Shown: positions 41,549-50,162 of the stretch, in pieces | How the letters are laid out: each line of letters opens with the position of its first letter | Position numbering within the stretch: position 1 is the first letter of the stretch | NCBI GenBank assembly: GCA_902984215.1 | Contig: CADWAF010000719.1 | Coordinates: 1 to 64,000 of the forward strand | DNA: 64,000 bases | Direction: 5' to 3' | DNA from: Willaertia magna | Taxonomy: Eukaryota; Heterolobosea; Eutetramitea; Acrasida; Naegleriidae | The notes under the pieces: generated by a model | The model's input: the letters and a program-made list of their open reading frames with translations, nothing else | What the model was told of the DNA's origin: nothing | Database searches by the model: none | Position numbers and translations under genes: made by a program

Positions 41549-41893
41549 TTACCATCCACACTTATTTCTAGTTGAAGTTGACCATCTTGCTCTCTTTTGA
41601 CCGTTTTTTAAGTTATAGCCAACTGTGCAATATCCAATTTTTTTACGCATGTCTCTGGAGTATTTATACTTTTGAATAAAACAACACCAAGTTTTATGTT
41701 GACGTCTTGTTGGAGCACCTGTTGGGGTTGCTCCTGATGGGAATTGACTTAAGTCCTCACATGTGGACGCCATTATCATTGTGCCTAGTCTGGGACATCT
41801 TTTCTTTGCTTTTTGTGTTTCTACACCTATCAATAAACTTAAGGTTACAATGACCACTAAGAGATTGACGATAATAACAATTGCTTTTCTCAT
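41549..41893 (-). CDS. Small secreted six-cysteine protein (copy B)
   Basis: This encodes 114 residues from the ATG at 41893. Residues 1-26 are a signal peptide (IVIIVNLLVVIVTLSLLIG core). Six cysteines lie at 33, 45, 70, 71, 89 and 112. The intervals (12, 25, 1, 18, 23) match those of the protein at 7981-8328 (12, 25, 1, 18, 24), as do the motifs RCP/KCP, CEDL/CEEL, WCCF and WST. It is more basic than copy A (many Arg/Lys after residue 60). It probably folds into the same disulfide-linked domain outside the cell (inference). The two genes lie 33 kb apart and on opposite strands. No intron and no known family recognised. Confidence 0.82.
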   Translation of the reverse strand: MRKAIVIIVNLLVVIVTLSLLIGVETQKAKKRCPRLGTMIMASTCEDLSQFPSGATPTGAPTRRQHKTWCCFIQKYKYSRDMRKKIGYCTVGYNLKNGQKRARWSTSTRNKCGW

Positions 41894-42139
41894 TCCTTTT
41901 TTTAAGTTTGATCTGTTTTTTTGACCTTATTTCAGTTGGCTTTTATACTTTTTGCAACAAGGGAAATTACCATAGTAGTTTCTGTTCTATTGGCAATTTA
42001 CCTTTTTTATGTTTAACTAGTTAATTGCTTGTTCGTAGCGAACAACTCATAAGCATTACAATTCTACAATTAATTTTTGATTTGAATGAAAATAATTTTA
42101 TTTAATTACTTTAAACTGCAGTAAAAATGTCACATTTTG

Positions 42140-43138
42140 TTATTGTGAAACATTCACTGACACTTTAATTCTTGCATAATATGTTGTTGGAATTACCATT
42201 GAAACAGCAAAAGGACCTTCTTTTGCATTATTCGTAACCAAACTAGTTGTAGAAATCTTTTTAAATGGACTTTCAACAACAATATTTGCATTATTCATTG
42301 TTGGATAATCAATATTCTTTAAAGTAGAATAATATAATTTATATTTAACATTTTCATGTGTAAAATTATCTTCAACAGAAATTGTAAAGTTAACTTTAGA
42401 ATTTGCTGGAACTGAATGATAAACAAATAATGCTTCAGTATTAACATACTGTGCCAAATCACTTCCCGTATTTTCAATTGCAAAAGTACTTGTTGTAAAT
42501 TGATAAGTTTTACTAAGCCATAACCATGATTTACCTACAAATTGAGCGCTGTCAACTTCTAAAGGTACAATACTAAAATACATTACAATAGGTTGACTTT
42601 GTTTTGAGTTTGGAATATTAATTGTTGCATTTTGACCAATCGCCATATACATATAATTATCTTTTGATGGTTTACCAGTTACAGTTGACGCATAAACAAC
42701 AACTGGTGTATCTCTTTTCAATTTTTGATCAACAAATGTATATTGTAATAATTTACTTGGTGCTTCTGCTAAATACTCTGTGAACAATAATGTTGTAAAC
42801 CAATAAGGATTCTTTACACTAATTACATCAAATTTATCGTCAATTGCTTCTCTAGCTTCTGTTGGTGTATTAACTAATATACAAACTGTTTTATAAATAT
42901 TTGTTCTTTTTGATTCACATTGAGTGCAAGCAACCATGCCTTGGTTTGGAGCTATTGTTCCATTTGAACAATCATAAGCTTTACCGTCACCTGGACAATA
43001 TCTTCCAACGCTACATGAAGAACAAGGATGTTCATAATTTCCAGTATCGAAATAGCCAGCTGGACAGGTAAAACAAATAATATTTGTGACTAATAGTAAA
43101 CAAATGAATGAAAGGCTTACAATAATTGTTCTGGACAT
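42140..43138 (-). CDS. Secreted protein with an N-terminal cysteine-rich module
   Basis: This encodes 332 residues from the ATG at 43138, which follows seven A residues; the frame opens upstream to a TTG at 43231 and includes another ATG at 43159. The signal peptide is residues 1-22 (MSRTIIVSLSFICLLLVTNI). Residues 24-77 hold a GCC2/GCC3- or ephrin-receptor-like module: FTCPAGYFDTGN, CSSCSVGRYCPGDGKAYDC, CTQC. The remaining 250 residues have few cysteines, are rich in Thr, Ser, Val and Tyr, and look beta-rich; NxT/S sites suggest N-glycosylation. There is no C-terminal membrane anchor. Proteins with this module are common on protist surfaces, but function here is unknown. Confidence 0.78.
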   Translation of the reverse strand: MSRTIIVSLSFICLLLVTNIICFTCPAGYFDTGNYEHPCSSCSVGRYCPGDGKAYDCSNGTIAPNQGMVACTQCESKRTNIYKTVCILVNTPTEAREAIDDKFDVISVKNPYWFTTLLFTEYLAEAPSKLLQYTFVDQKLKRDTPVVVYASTVTGKPSKDNYMYMAIGQNATINIPNSKQSQPIVMYFSIVPLEVDSAQFVGKSWLWLSKTYQFTTSTFAIENTGSDLAQYVNTEALFVYHSVPANSKVNFTISVEDNFTHENVKYKLYYSTLKNIDYPTMNNANIVVESPFKKISTTSLVTNNAKEGPFAVSMVIPTTYYARIKVSVNVSQ

Positions 43139-43481
43139 TTTTTTCTTCTCCGAATGCATTCCATTCTGGAGTGTGTGCTTTTTAATTTGTAGAGATTGGT
43201 CCTTCCTGTAGTTAGTTAATGAATTGGTCAAACAATTCTATTAAGCATTTGTGTCTGTTGACAATTACATTTGTTTTGTGAGCACAGGCGTTTTATGTTG
43301 TGGTTGTTATAGAATAGGTAAACAAAGTTTTTATTAATTAACTTTAAAGTGTGAACCAACAAAAACGAAAATGTGTGATCCATTAAAAAGTCAAAGGGCT
43401 GGCAAACTGATTAAGTGATTGAGGGCGAACAATAGTATTTAATTGTTAAACAAAATTGAGAATAATAATAATTCAAATAAA
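43139..43481. other. Intergenic region
   Basis: This 343-base stretch lies between the cysteine-rich secreted gene and the P-loop kinase gene on the same strand. It should hold the promoter of the former and the 3' end of the latter. No gene, tRNA or repeat is seen. Confidence 0.4.
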
Positions 43482-44144
43482 TTATTTGTAGTCCAAAAAT
43501 TTAATTAAAGAATGTGGATTTTTAAAGGTTATTATTTCTAAATTATCTCTTCTATTTCTTTCATAAACAGCTTCAAGTTTTGCTTTAGATTTATAAAAAC
43601 TCGTAAATAAATAATAAAATAGAGAATCTTTTGTAAATTGCTGACTAAAATTCTCATAATTTCCGTTACAACATTCTTCCTTAAAAATTACTCTCCTTAA
43701 TGTTCTTTTTAACATTCTATAAAAATTTACAATAAAAGGATAATCCAAATAAATTATTAAGTCTGCCTCTTTCCAATGAATATCTGTCTTATTTCCATAA
43801 CCACCATCAATAACCCACCCTTTATTTCTGTTTTCCTCTAAAAAGTGTTCCACTTTTTCTATAAATTCTTCATTTGAGATTAGTGTCCAGTTTGGTTTCC
43901 AAGCAATAGAATCTAATTCAATTTTTGGTAAATTTAATTGTTGTGACAAGTGTTTAGTTAACGTACTCTTTCCACTGCAACTAAAACCTATGACTATAAT
44001 TTTATTGTAATTCTTTAATTTTATTTGTTTTTCAATTATTTTAATAAAAGAAGAAGTGTCATAACATTGTAAATAAACCTTTTTTAAAAGGAACAATATA
44101 AACACTAACAATACTACTACTACAGCAGCACCAGTTAATATCAT
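43482..44144 (-). CDS. Membrane-anchored P-loop nucleoside/nucleotide-kinase-like protein
   Basis: This encodes 220 residues. Residues 2-20 are a hydrophobic N-terminal anchor (ILTGAAVVVVLLVFILFLL). A Walker A motif GFSCSGKST occurs at 53-61, followed by LNLPKIELDSIAWKPNW at 71-87, WVIDGGYG at 110-117 and LIIYLDYPF, then an Arg-rich lid-like part (RMLKRTLRRVIFKEE). This order is that of the adenylate-kinase-like FlaR/topology-modulation group, whose substrate is not established. The membrane anchor is unusual for the group. A 141-base, about 96% identical fragment of this gene lies at 27268-27408 beside the AT desert. ATG start; no intron. Confidence 0.82.
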   Translation of the reverse strand: MILTGAAVVVVLLVFILFLLKKVYLQCYDTSSFIKIIEKQIKLKNYNKIIVIGFSCSGKSTLTKHLSQQLNLPKIELDSIAWKPNWTLISNEEFIEKVEHFLEENRNKGWVIDGGYGNKTDIHWKEADLIIYLDYPFIVNFYRMLKRTLRRVIFKEECCNGNYENFSQQFTKDSLFYYLFTSFYKSKAKLEAVYERNRRDNLEIITFKNPHSLIKFLDYK

Positions 44145-44658
44145 GTTGTTTTTTTCAATTTAGTTTAATTGTCAACAAGTAACGTTGCTATAAATTTTAT
44201 GAAAAAAGAAAATGAAAATAGTGAAGTTCAAAAAATTTATTAACAGCCCTAAAAAAATTTAAGCAACACTCAATAATATTATTTATTGAAATTTTATTAA
44301 ATTGTGGATTCTAAAATAACTTTAATTTTTTGGTTGCATTAAAAGTTGTTTGGATGAATTTAAAAATTTTGAAAATAAAAATAAATTATTAAATTTTTTT
44401 ACAAAATAAAAAATAGATTTACAAAAAAATACATTAAAAAATGCAATAAAAACATTTATTTTTCATCTGATTATATTTTATTTTTTTATAAAAATACAAA
44501 TTAAAATTTTTTAATTTATATAAATTTACCTTTATTATAAAAAATATAATAATAATTTTAAAATCCTATAAAACTATTCAATACAAGGAGTTCCACTTTC
44601 GCTCAGGAGAAATCCTTCCAAAACACACAAAATTTACAAAAAAACCTTTTGAAAAAAA
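44145..44658. other. AT-rich intergenic region, divergent promoters
   Basis: These 514 bases separate the divergent kinase-like and transporter genes. The middle, 44280-44560, is strongly AT-rich with A and T runs, and then a more mixed block (GGAGTTCCACTTTCGCTCAG at 44588-44607) lies just upstream of the transporter ATG. I see no gene. Confidence 0.45.
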
Positions 44659-46708
44659 ATGGCTTCACCCCAATACTATGCTGAAGAGCAACAACATTTC
44701 GATCACGAAAATTCAAATGACGAACAGGAACATGAAGGCTATCCCATTTCACACACTATCGTTCATGAAACAAGTTTCAATGTAGAAGAAGAAGAACATC
44801 ACTATCTTTTAAATCACAATAATATTCAATATCATGGAAATATTAATAATGAAAATAATATAAATTCTATAAATAATGAAGATAACAATAATTTAAAACC
44901 GCCACCAAAAGCGAATGAAATTACTACCTTTACAAATATTGTAAAAACTTTTGCTGGTGCTGGAACTTTTGGATTACCTTGGGCTTTAAGACAATCTGGA
45001 TTATTAACTGGAACAATTTTATTAATTATTTTAGCTATTTTAAGTAATTATACAATGAAATTATTAGTTAAATGTAGAAGATATATACAAGCTCAAGAAG
45101 AATATAGACAAACTTCTGAATTTTGGGTAAATATTTTACAATTTATTTTACAATTTATTTTATAATTTATTTTACAATAATAATTTTTAAAGAAAATACG
45201 TCCACGTCGTATTCCAATAAGAAAAGAAACAATTATAGATCAAGAAACTGGTAAAACAAAAACGAAATCAATTTATTCAAAAAGAAAACCTCATCCACAA
45301 TATTTTGATGAAAATGGTGAATTAATTACAACAATTAAAAGAAAAGAAGATCCAAATGATTATATTTATGAAGAAAATAGATTAATTACTTATGCTGATA
45401 TTGGATATGAAGCATTAGGTAATTTTGGTTCAACTTTAGTTCATATTATGTTTTATTTATGTAATTTGGGTGTTGGTACAATTTATTTAGTTTTAATGGT
45501 ATGTTTTTTTAATATTTATTTAATAATTGTTGTATTTATTTGTAATAATTTACAATACAAATTGTAAAAATAGGGTTCTTGTTTAAATTTTATGGTCCCT
45601 GCACTTCCATTAAGGATTTGGTTATTATGTTTTATACCATTATTTATTCCATTAAGTTGGATACGTAGTTATAAATATTTAGTACCATTTACCTTTTTTG
45701 GTACTGTATTTTTATTAGCTGCAATTATTTGTTTATTAACTTATGGTTTTATTTATCAAAGACATAATATGAAATTACCATGGGAATATCCACATGTTGC
45801 TTGGATTGAACCAGCCACTGTTGTAAGTTATTTATTTATTTATAATTTTATTGTAATTTTATTGTAATTTATTTATTATATTTGTAATAATAATAATAGC
45901 CTGTATTTATTGGAAGTGCAATGTTATTATTTTGTACACAATCAATGACATTAAGTTTAGAACAATCAATGAAGAGAAGAAAATATTTTTATTGGACATT
46001 AGATGCTTCTTTTCTATTTGTAACTGTTGTTAATTTAGCTTTTGGTTTATTAGTTTTTTCTTTCTTCCCTTATAATATTAAGGAAGTGTAAGTTTATATT
46101 TTTATTAATTATTTTATTAATTTACTAATTATTTAATTTAAAATATTATAAAATATTTAATATAAACATTAGTGCAACAAATAATTTACCTCAACAATCA
46201 GTATTTGTTTATATTATACAATCTTTTTTATTTGCTGAAGTTGCATTTACTTATACAGTTGTATTATTACCAGTTTCTGAATCAATTGATTTAAAGGTTT
46301 TATCACATTTAACTAAAAGATTAAACAAAATACCTTCTTTACAAAAATCATCATCTTGGATTACAATTGGTTTAAGTTGTATTGCTAGAACCTTAATTGT
46401 AATTTTAACGGTTGGTGTAGCTGAAATCTTTGGTGATAATTTTGGTGTTGGTAAGTTATAATTGTATTTTAATTATTTAAAATTATACATTTATTGTAAA
46501 ATTATTGTAAAATAACAAAGTAATGAGTTTTATTGGAGCAATTTCTCCAAATGCCTTAGCCTTTTTATTACCTCCACTATTTTATTTAATTATTATGAGA
46601 AAGACAATAAGTTTACCAACTTTTATTTTAAACGTATTTATTATTGTTTTTGGTTTAGTTACCATGTGTTGGAATACTTATTTATCCATTAGATCTCTAA
46701 TTAAATAA
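44659..46708 (+). CDS. Amino acid/auxin permease-family transporter (AAAP), six exons
   Basis: Exons 44659-45126, 45193-45498, 45574-45822, 45900-46087, 46173-46450 and 46521-46708 join in frame to 558 residues. The five introns are 66-85 bases, very AT-rich, start GTAAA, GTATG or GTAAG and end AG. A polar, Asn/His/Glu-rich cytoplasmic N-terminus of about 90 residues leads into ITTFTNIVKTFAGAGTFGLPWALRQSG, the diagnostic first helix of SLC32/36/38-type amino acid transporters. About eleven hydrophobic segments follow, with GAISPNALAFLLPPLFYLIIM in the last exon, matching the family's penultimate helices. A hydrophilic loop of about 70 residues (exon 2, starting KIRPRRIPIRKE) lies after helix 2. 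Substrate is probably small neutral amino acids at the plasma membrane or vacuole (inference). Confidence 0.9.
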
Positions 46709-46917
46709 AAAAGAGTTGGTTCTCAAATGGCTATGATAACGAAAAGTTTTTCGTTGGTGTTCTGGCTGGTAAGAAAATAAAAAACAAACTTCAATAATTT
46801 GAACATTCTCCAAAGAGCAATGAAAACAACATGAATTTCTTAGTGAACTATTCATCAACTTTCTTTTAAAATGACTTTTGATAACCCATTGTTGACAATA
46901 GTAAAGTTTTCAAAAAA

Positions 46918-47622
46918 ATGTTTAAAAGGCTATTTGGTAGTAGTACTGCAGAAGGTGATGATATAATTATTGCTGACAATAGCACGCATAGATATAATAG
47001 AAAAGTAAAGAAAATTTTAATCTTAGGAGATCCAAGTGTTGGAAAATCATCAATAATTAAATTTGCAATGAAAGAAAGTGGATTTGAATATTCCATACCT
47101 AAATCTGAATTGGAGATAAAAGATGGACAAAATTGTTTTGTCAGAGATACAAGTACTGGTAAAGAAGTTTCAATAAAATTAGTTGATGTTCCGAACACAA
47201 ATGATATTGGATTAATATTAGAATGTATTAAAGGATGTGATGGATTTATACTAGTTATCGATGTGACAAATGAAAGTTCATTTCAATCATTAAATAGATA
47301 TAAATCAATATTAATGGATAACTTAAGTGGAATGATTTCTATTCCATGTATCATTGTAGCAAATAAGATTGATCTAAAAAACCGTAGATCAATAACCATA
47401 GAACAAGTACAAAATAAGGCAAACAAGTTTTTCTTAACAAAATCTGCAGAATATTGTGAATGTTCTGCATTATCAGGGGACGGTGTTCTCCATATATTTG
47501 AATCTATCTATTCTTTAATAAGGCAATCACAACAAGAAGATAAACCAATTATAAAAGCTTCAAAGAAAAAGGGAATGTTAAATTCAACATCTGAAAGTAC
47601 TGAAAGTATTGATGATTATTAA
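46918..47622 (+). CDS. Degenerate Ras-superfamily small GTPase
   Basis: This encodes 234 residues from an ATG after six A residues. G1 is GDPSVGKSS (37-45), G4 is NKID in IIVANKIDLKN, and G5 is CSALSG, so guanine-nucleotide binding is likely. The G3 motif, normally DTAGQ in Rab/Ras proteins, reads VDVPNTND: the Gly and the catalytic Gln are missing. The switch I region carries an insertion (IPKSELEIKDGQNCFVRDTSTGK). The C-terminus (STESTESIDDY) lacks CAAX or Cys-Cys prenylation sites. It may therefore hydrolyse GTP poorly and stay cytosolic unless bound to a partner (inference). It is Rab-like by overall layout, but no subfamily can be given. Confidence 0.82.
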   Translation: MFKRLFGSSTAEGDDIIIADNSTHRYNRKVKKILILGDPSVGKSSIIKFAMKESGFEYSIPKSELEIKDGQNCFVRDTSTGKEVSIKLVDVPNTNDIGLILECIKGCDGFILVIDVTNESSFQSLNRYKSILMDNLSGMISIPCIIVANKIDLKNRRSITIEQVQNKANKFFLTKSAEYCECSALSGDGVLHIFESIYSLIRQSQQEDKPIIKASKKKGMLNSTSESTESIDDY

Positions 47623-47811
47623 AAACTTTTATGTTATTGTATATATAAACTGTATTTCCTTTAGTAAAGAAATGATTATTGACGCTTCTTATTAATAACA
47701 TAAACAATAAATAAGATTTACAATTAATGGTTCAAGGTCCAACCTTAATAACCTATATCGCAATAGAAAAACTAAATACAAACAAAACATTACCACCAGT
47801 AGTACGCGTAC

Positions 47812-48448
47812 CTATTGTTTACAAACATCAACTACAAGTAATCCATCAAATTTATCATTGAAGTAATCCTTCTTTTTATAAGATAACATTAGCTCCTTAA
47901 ATTCTACAAAATCGGTAAAGGATAACAACATATCAAAAACCTCACCTGAGAAATCATTATCAAAATCAGATCTATTGTTATCTTGTTTCTTTTTACTTTC
48001 TATTTTTTCCAAAATTGAAATAAATTGATTCATATCGTAGCCTTCAATTTTATTATGTAAGGATTGATCTAGATATTTCTCTATTATTTGTTGGTATTCA
48101 TTAAAGATAGTCGTATATTCAAGCTTATTTTCATCTCCCTCTACAAATACTTCGCAATACTTTTCTGCAAAACTGTCAATTAAGGCTGTAAACTCATCTT
48201 CTGAAAGAGTTCAATTGTTTAATTGTTTGTGTTTGGTTTAGTTCAAGCCTTAAGGCTATAAAGTAGTACTTACCCATGATCGTTTCTTCCAAAGCTCCAA
48301 CGATAGTATAAAAGTATTCATTCGCCTCATTATTGTACTCTGTTCCCATAGCAAACACTTCTTCATTATTTAAACCAAAATCTTCATCAAAAATTTCCTC
48401 AATCTCACAGCAACAATTGTTGTTGCCTTCCTTATCGTTACTTATCAT
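47812..48448 (-). CDS. ARL2BP: ADP-ribosylation factor-like 2-binding protein (BART domain)
   Basis: Exons 48274-48448 and 47812-48200 join to 187 residues, with a 73-base intron (GTAAGT...TTTCAG). The splice produces IMEDEFTALIDSFAEKYCEVF, which matches IMDDEFQLLQRNF in human ARL2BP by recall of the family. IFNEYQQIIEKYLDQSL, GEVFDMLLSFTDFVEFKELML and LLVVDVCKQ follow, corresponding in order to the family's all-helical BART fold. The protein binds GTP-loaded ARL2 (or ARL3) and acts at basal bodies, cilia and mitochondria in animals; in a flagellate amoeba a basal-body role is plausible (inference). The N-terminal 40 residues are acidic with a CCC run (NNNCCCEIEE). The stop is TAG. Confidence 0.92.
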
Positions 48449-48833
48449 TCTGTTTTTTTTTTAAAATAGAAAAAAATTGTTATTAGGCTTAACGTCTTCT
48501 TTGGCGCCAAATCTAATATTTTAATAATTTATTTCCAACAACAGCAATATTTGTAAATGAAATTTTTAAAATTTAAGGAAAGAAGAAAATAAGGCATTTA
48601 TCAAAAAGAACAAAAACACAAAATTTGATGAACAGATAAACCAAGCAAGGAACCTAAAGATTTTCAAGGTAACTTTGCAAAAATAACTTGTTCCACTAAT
48701 AACGCACGCACTGCGAAAGTGTACTTGGAAAAAACACCTTCTTGAACATAGGATATTAGAAAATAGCACAGAATCATAAATTATTCAAAAAAATTGAACC
48801 AATAAATAAACCAAATTTTATTCAAGTTAAAAA
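48449..48833. other. Intergenic, divergent upstream region
   Basis: This 385-base gap lies between divergent ARL2BP and SEC14 genes. A 67-codon minus-strand frame at 48566-48769 starts only with GTG and is not supported. GGCGCCAAA at 48504-48512 resembles an E2F-type site (TTTGGCGCC on the other strand), but one match is not proof. No tRNA was found. Confidence 0.4.
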
Positions 48834-49922
48834 ATGTAAGTTTTTTTTAATCGTTTTTTTCAGATTGTTTTTATTAGAACTAAATACTCTTTTTGAATCA
48901 TTTCATTAATAATTGGATTCGTTAAATAATATTATTATTACTGTTATTAATAATAACAATAGGCATAGCGCAGCTTCATGTATTGACGTATCAACAACTA
49001 AATTTAATCCAAGATCTAATCTAACAACAGAACAAAACAATATATTAAATGAATTTCAACAAACAATAGATTTTAATACATTGTCTGAAAAGGAGAAAAA
49101 GTTTTGCGATGAAGCCTGTTTATTGAGATATTTAAGAGCAAGAGATTATGATATAAAGAAGGCTCATAAATTATTATTAACTACATTAGAATGGAGAAGA
49201 AATTTTAAACCTGATGAAATAACTGCAGAAGAATTAAAAGAAGAAGCTTCATCGGGAAAACTTTTTAGAAGAGGATTCGATAAACATAATAGACCAGTTA
49301 TTTTTATGTATCCATCAAGAGAGAATTCAACCGATTATGAAAAGAATATAAAACTTTTAGTTTATACTGTAGAACGTGCTATTGATAGTATGCCTGAAGG
49401 AGTTGAACAAATGTGTTGGGTTATAGATTTTAATGGATATAGTACTCGTAATGCTCCACCATTTAGTGTTGCTAAACAAACTTTAAGTATTTTGAATGAT
49501 TGTTACCCTGAAAGGTTAGGAAGTGCATTGTTAGTTGATACTCCATTTATCTTTAATATATTTTGGAGAGCAATATCTCCATTTATTAACCCTGTGACAA
49601 AGGCAAAGTAAGTTATTAATTATTATTATTTACTAAATTTAATAGAATTAATTTTGTGAAAGGAAATGACACGGAGAAGGCTAAACAATTTTCTAAATTT
49701 ATGGATGTTGCACATTTAGAAAAACATTTTGGAGGAGAAAGTGATTTTGTTTACAATCATCAAGAGTTTTGGCAAAATGAAATTGAGTTAGATGTAATTC
49801 GTTTGAAACGATTAGGTATTTCTGTCACAAATAAAGCTGAAGAAAAGAAGGAATTTGCATTGACAGAAGAAGATAAAAAACTAATGTTAGAAGCATCTCA
49901 ACAAGAGTCACAAACAGTTTAA
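48834..49922 (+). CDS. SEC14-like CRAL-TRIO lipid-transfer protein; start codon split by an intron
   Basis: Exons 48834-48835 (AT), 48963-49607 and 49646-49922 join to 307 residues. The open frame of exon 2 has no ATG before FMYPSREN; its left extension begins only with TTG. An A-rich ATG-like site (AAAAAATGTAAGTT) at 48834 is at the same time a GTAAGT donor. Splicing AT to the G after AACAATAG restores ATG in frame (MHSAASCIDV). Domains are a CRAL-TRIO N helix pair at about 50-85 (ACLLRYLRARDYDIKKA) and a CRAL-TRIO lipid pocket from about 105 (GFDKHNRPVIFMYPS, CWVIDFNGYS, LNDCYPERLGSALLVDTPFIF, then KFMDVAHLEKHFGG). It transfers phosphoinositides or similar lipids between membranes. The C-terminal 45 residues are charged. 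Confidence 0.85.
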
Positions 49923-50162
49923 ACAGTTAACTTTAAATCTAATTATTTGTAAATAGAGATTAATTTATAAATAAATGTAACTGTTCATTTGTATAATCTT
50001 CGGTGAATTGGTACAAATTACTAATTATTCAACGCATTTACGTTTATTTATTTAAATACTGTTTGACCAAAAGGCGATATTCTTAGTATCAATTATAGAT
50101 ACTTTATCTACATGTCCAAATAAAACCAATCTTTCAATCCTTAGCAAAAAAAATTGTTAAAA

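Noticed and set aside
46866..47198. 110-codon minus-strand frame
   Set aside because: Antisense to the small GTPase, whose nucleotide-binding motifs are clear.
47731..47746. GGTTCAAGGTCC resembling a tRNA box B
   Set aside because: One base too long for the box B consensus, with no box A or cloverleaf around it. No tRNA gene was found anywhere in the window.
48566..48769. 67-codon minus-strand frame between ARL2BP and SEC14
   Set aside because: It begins with GTG only, has no domain, and lies in a divergent promoter gap.
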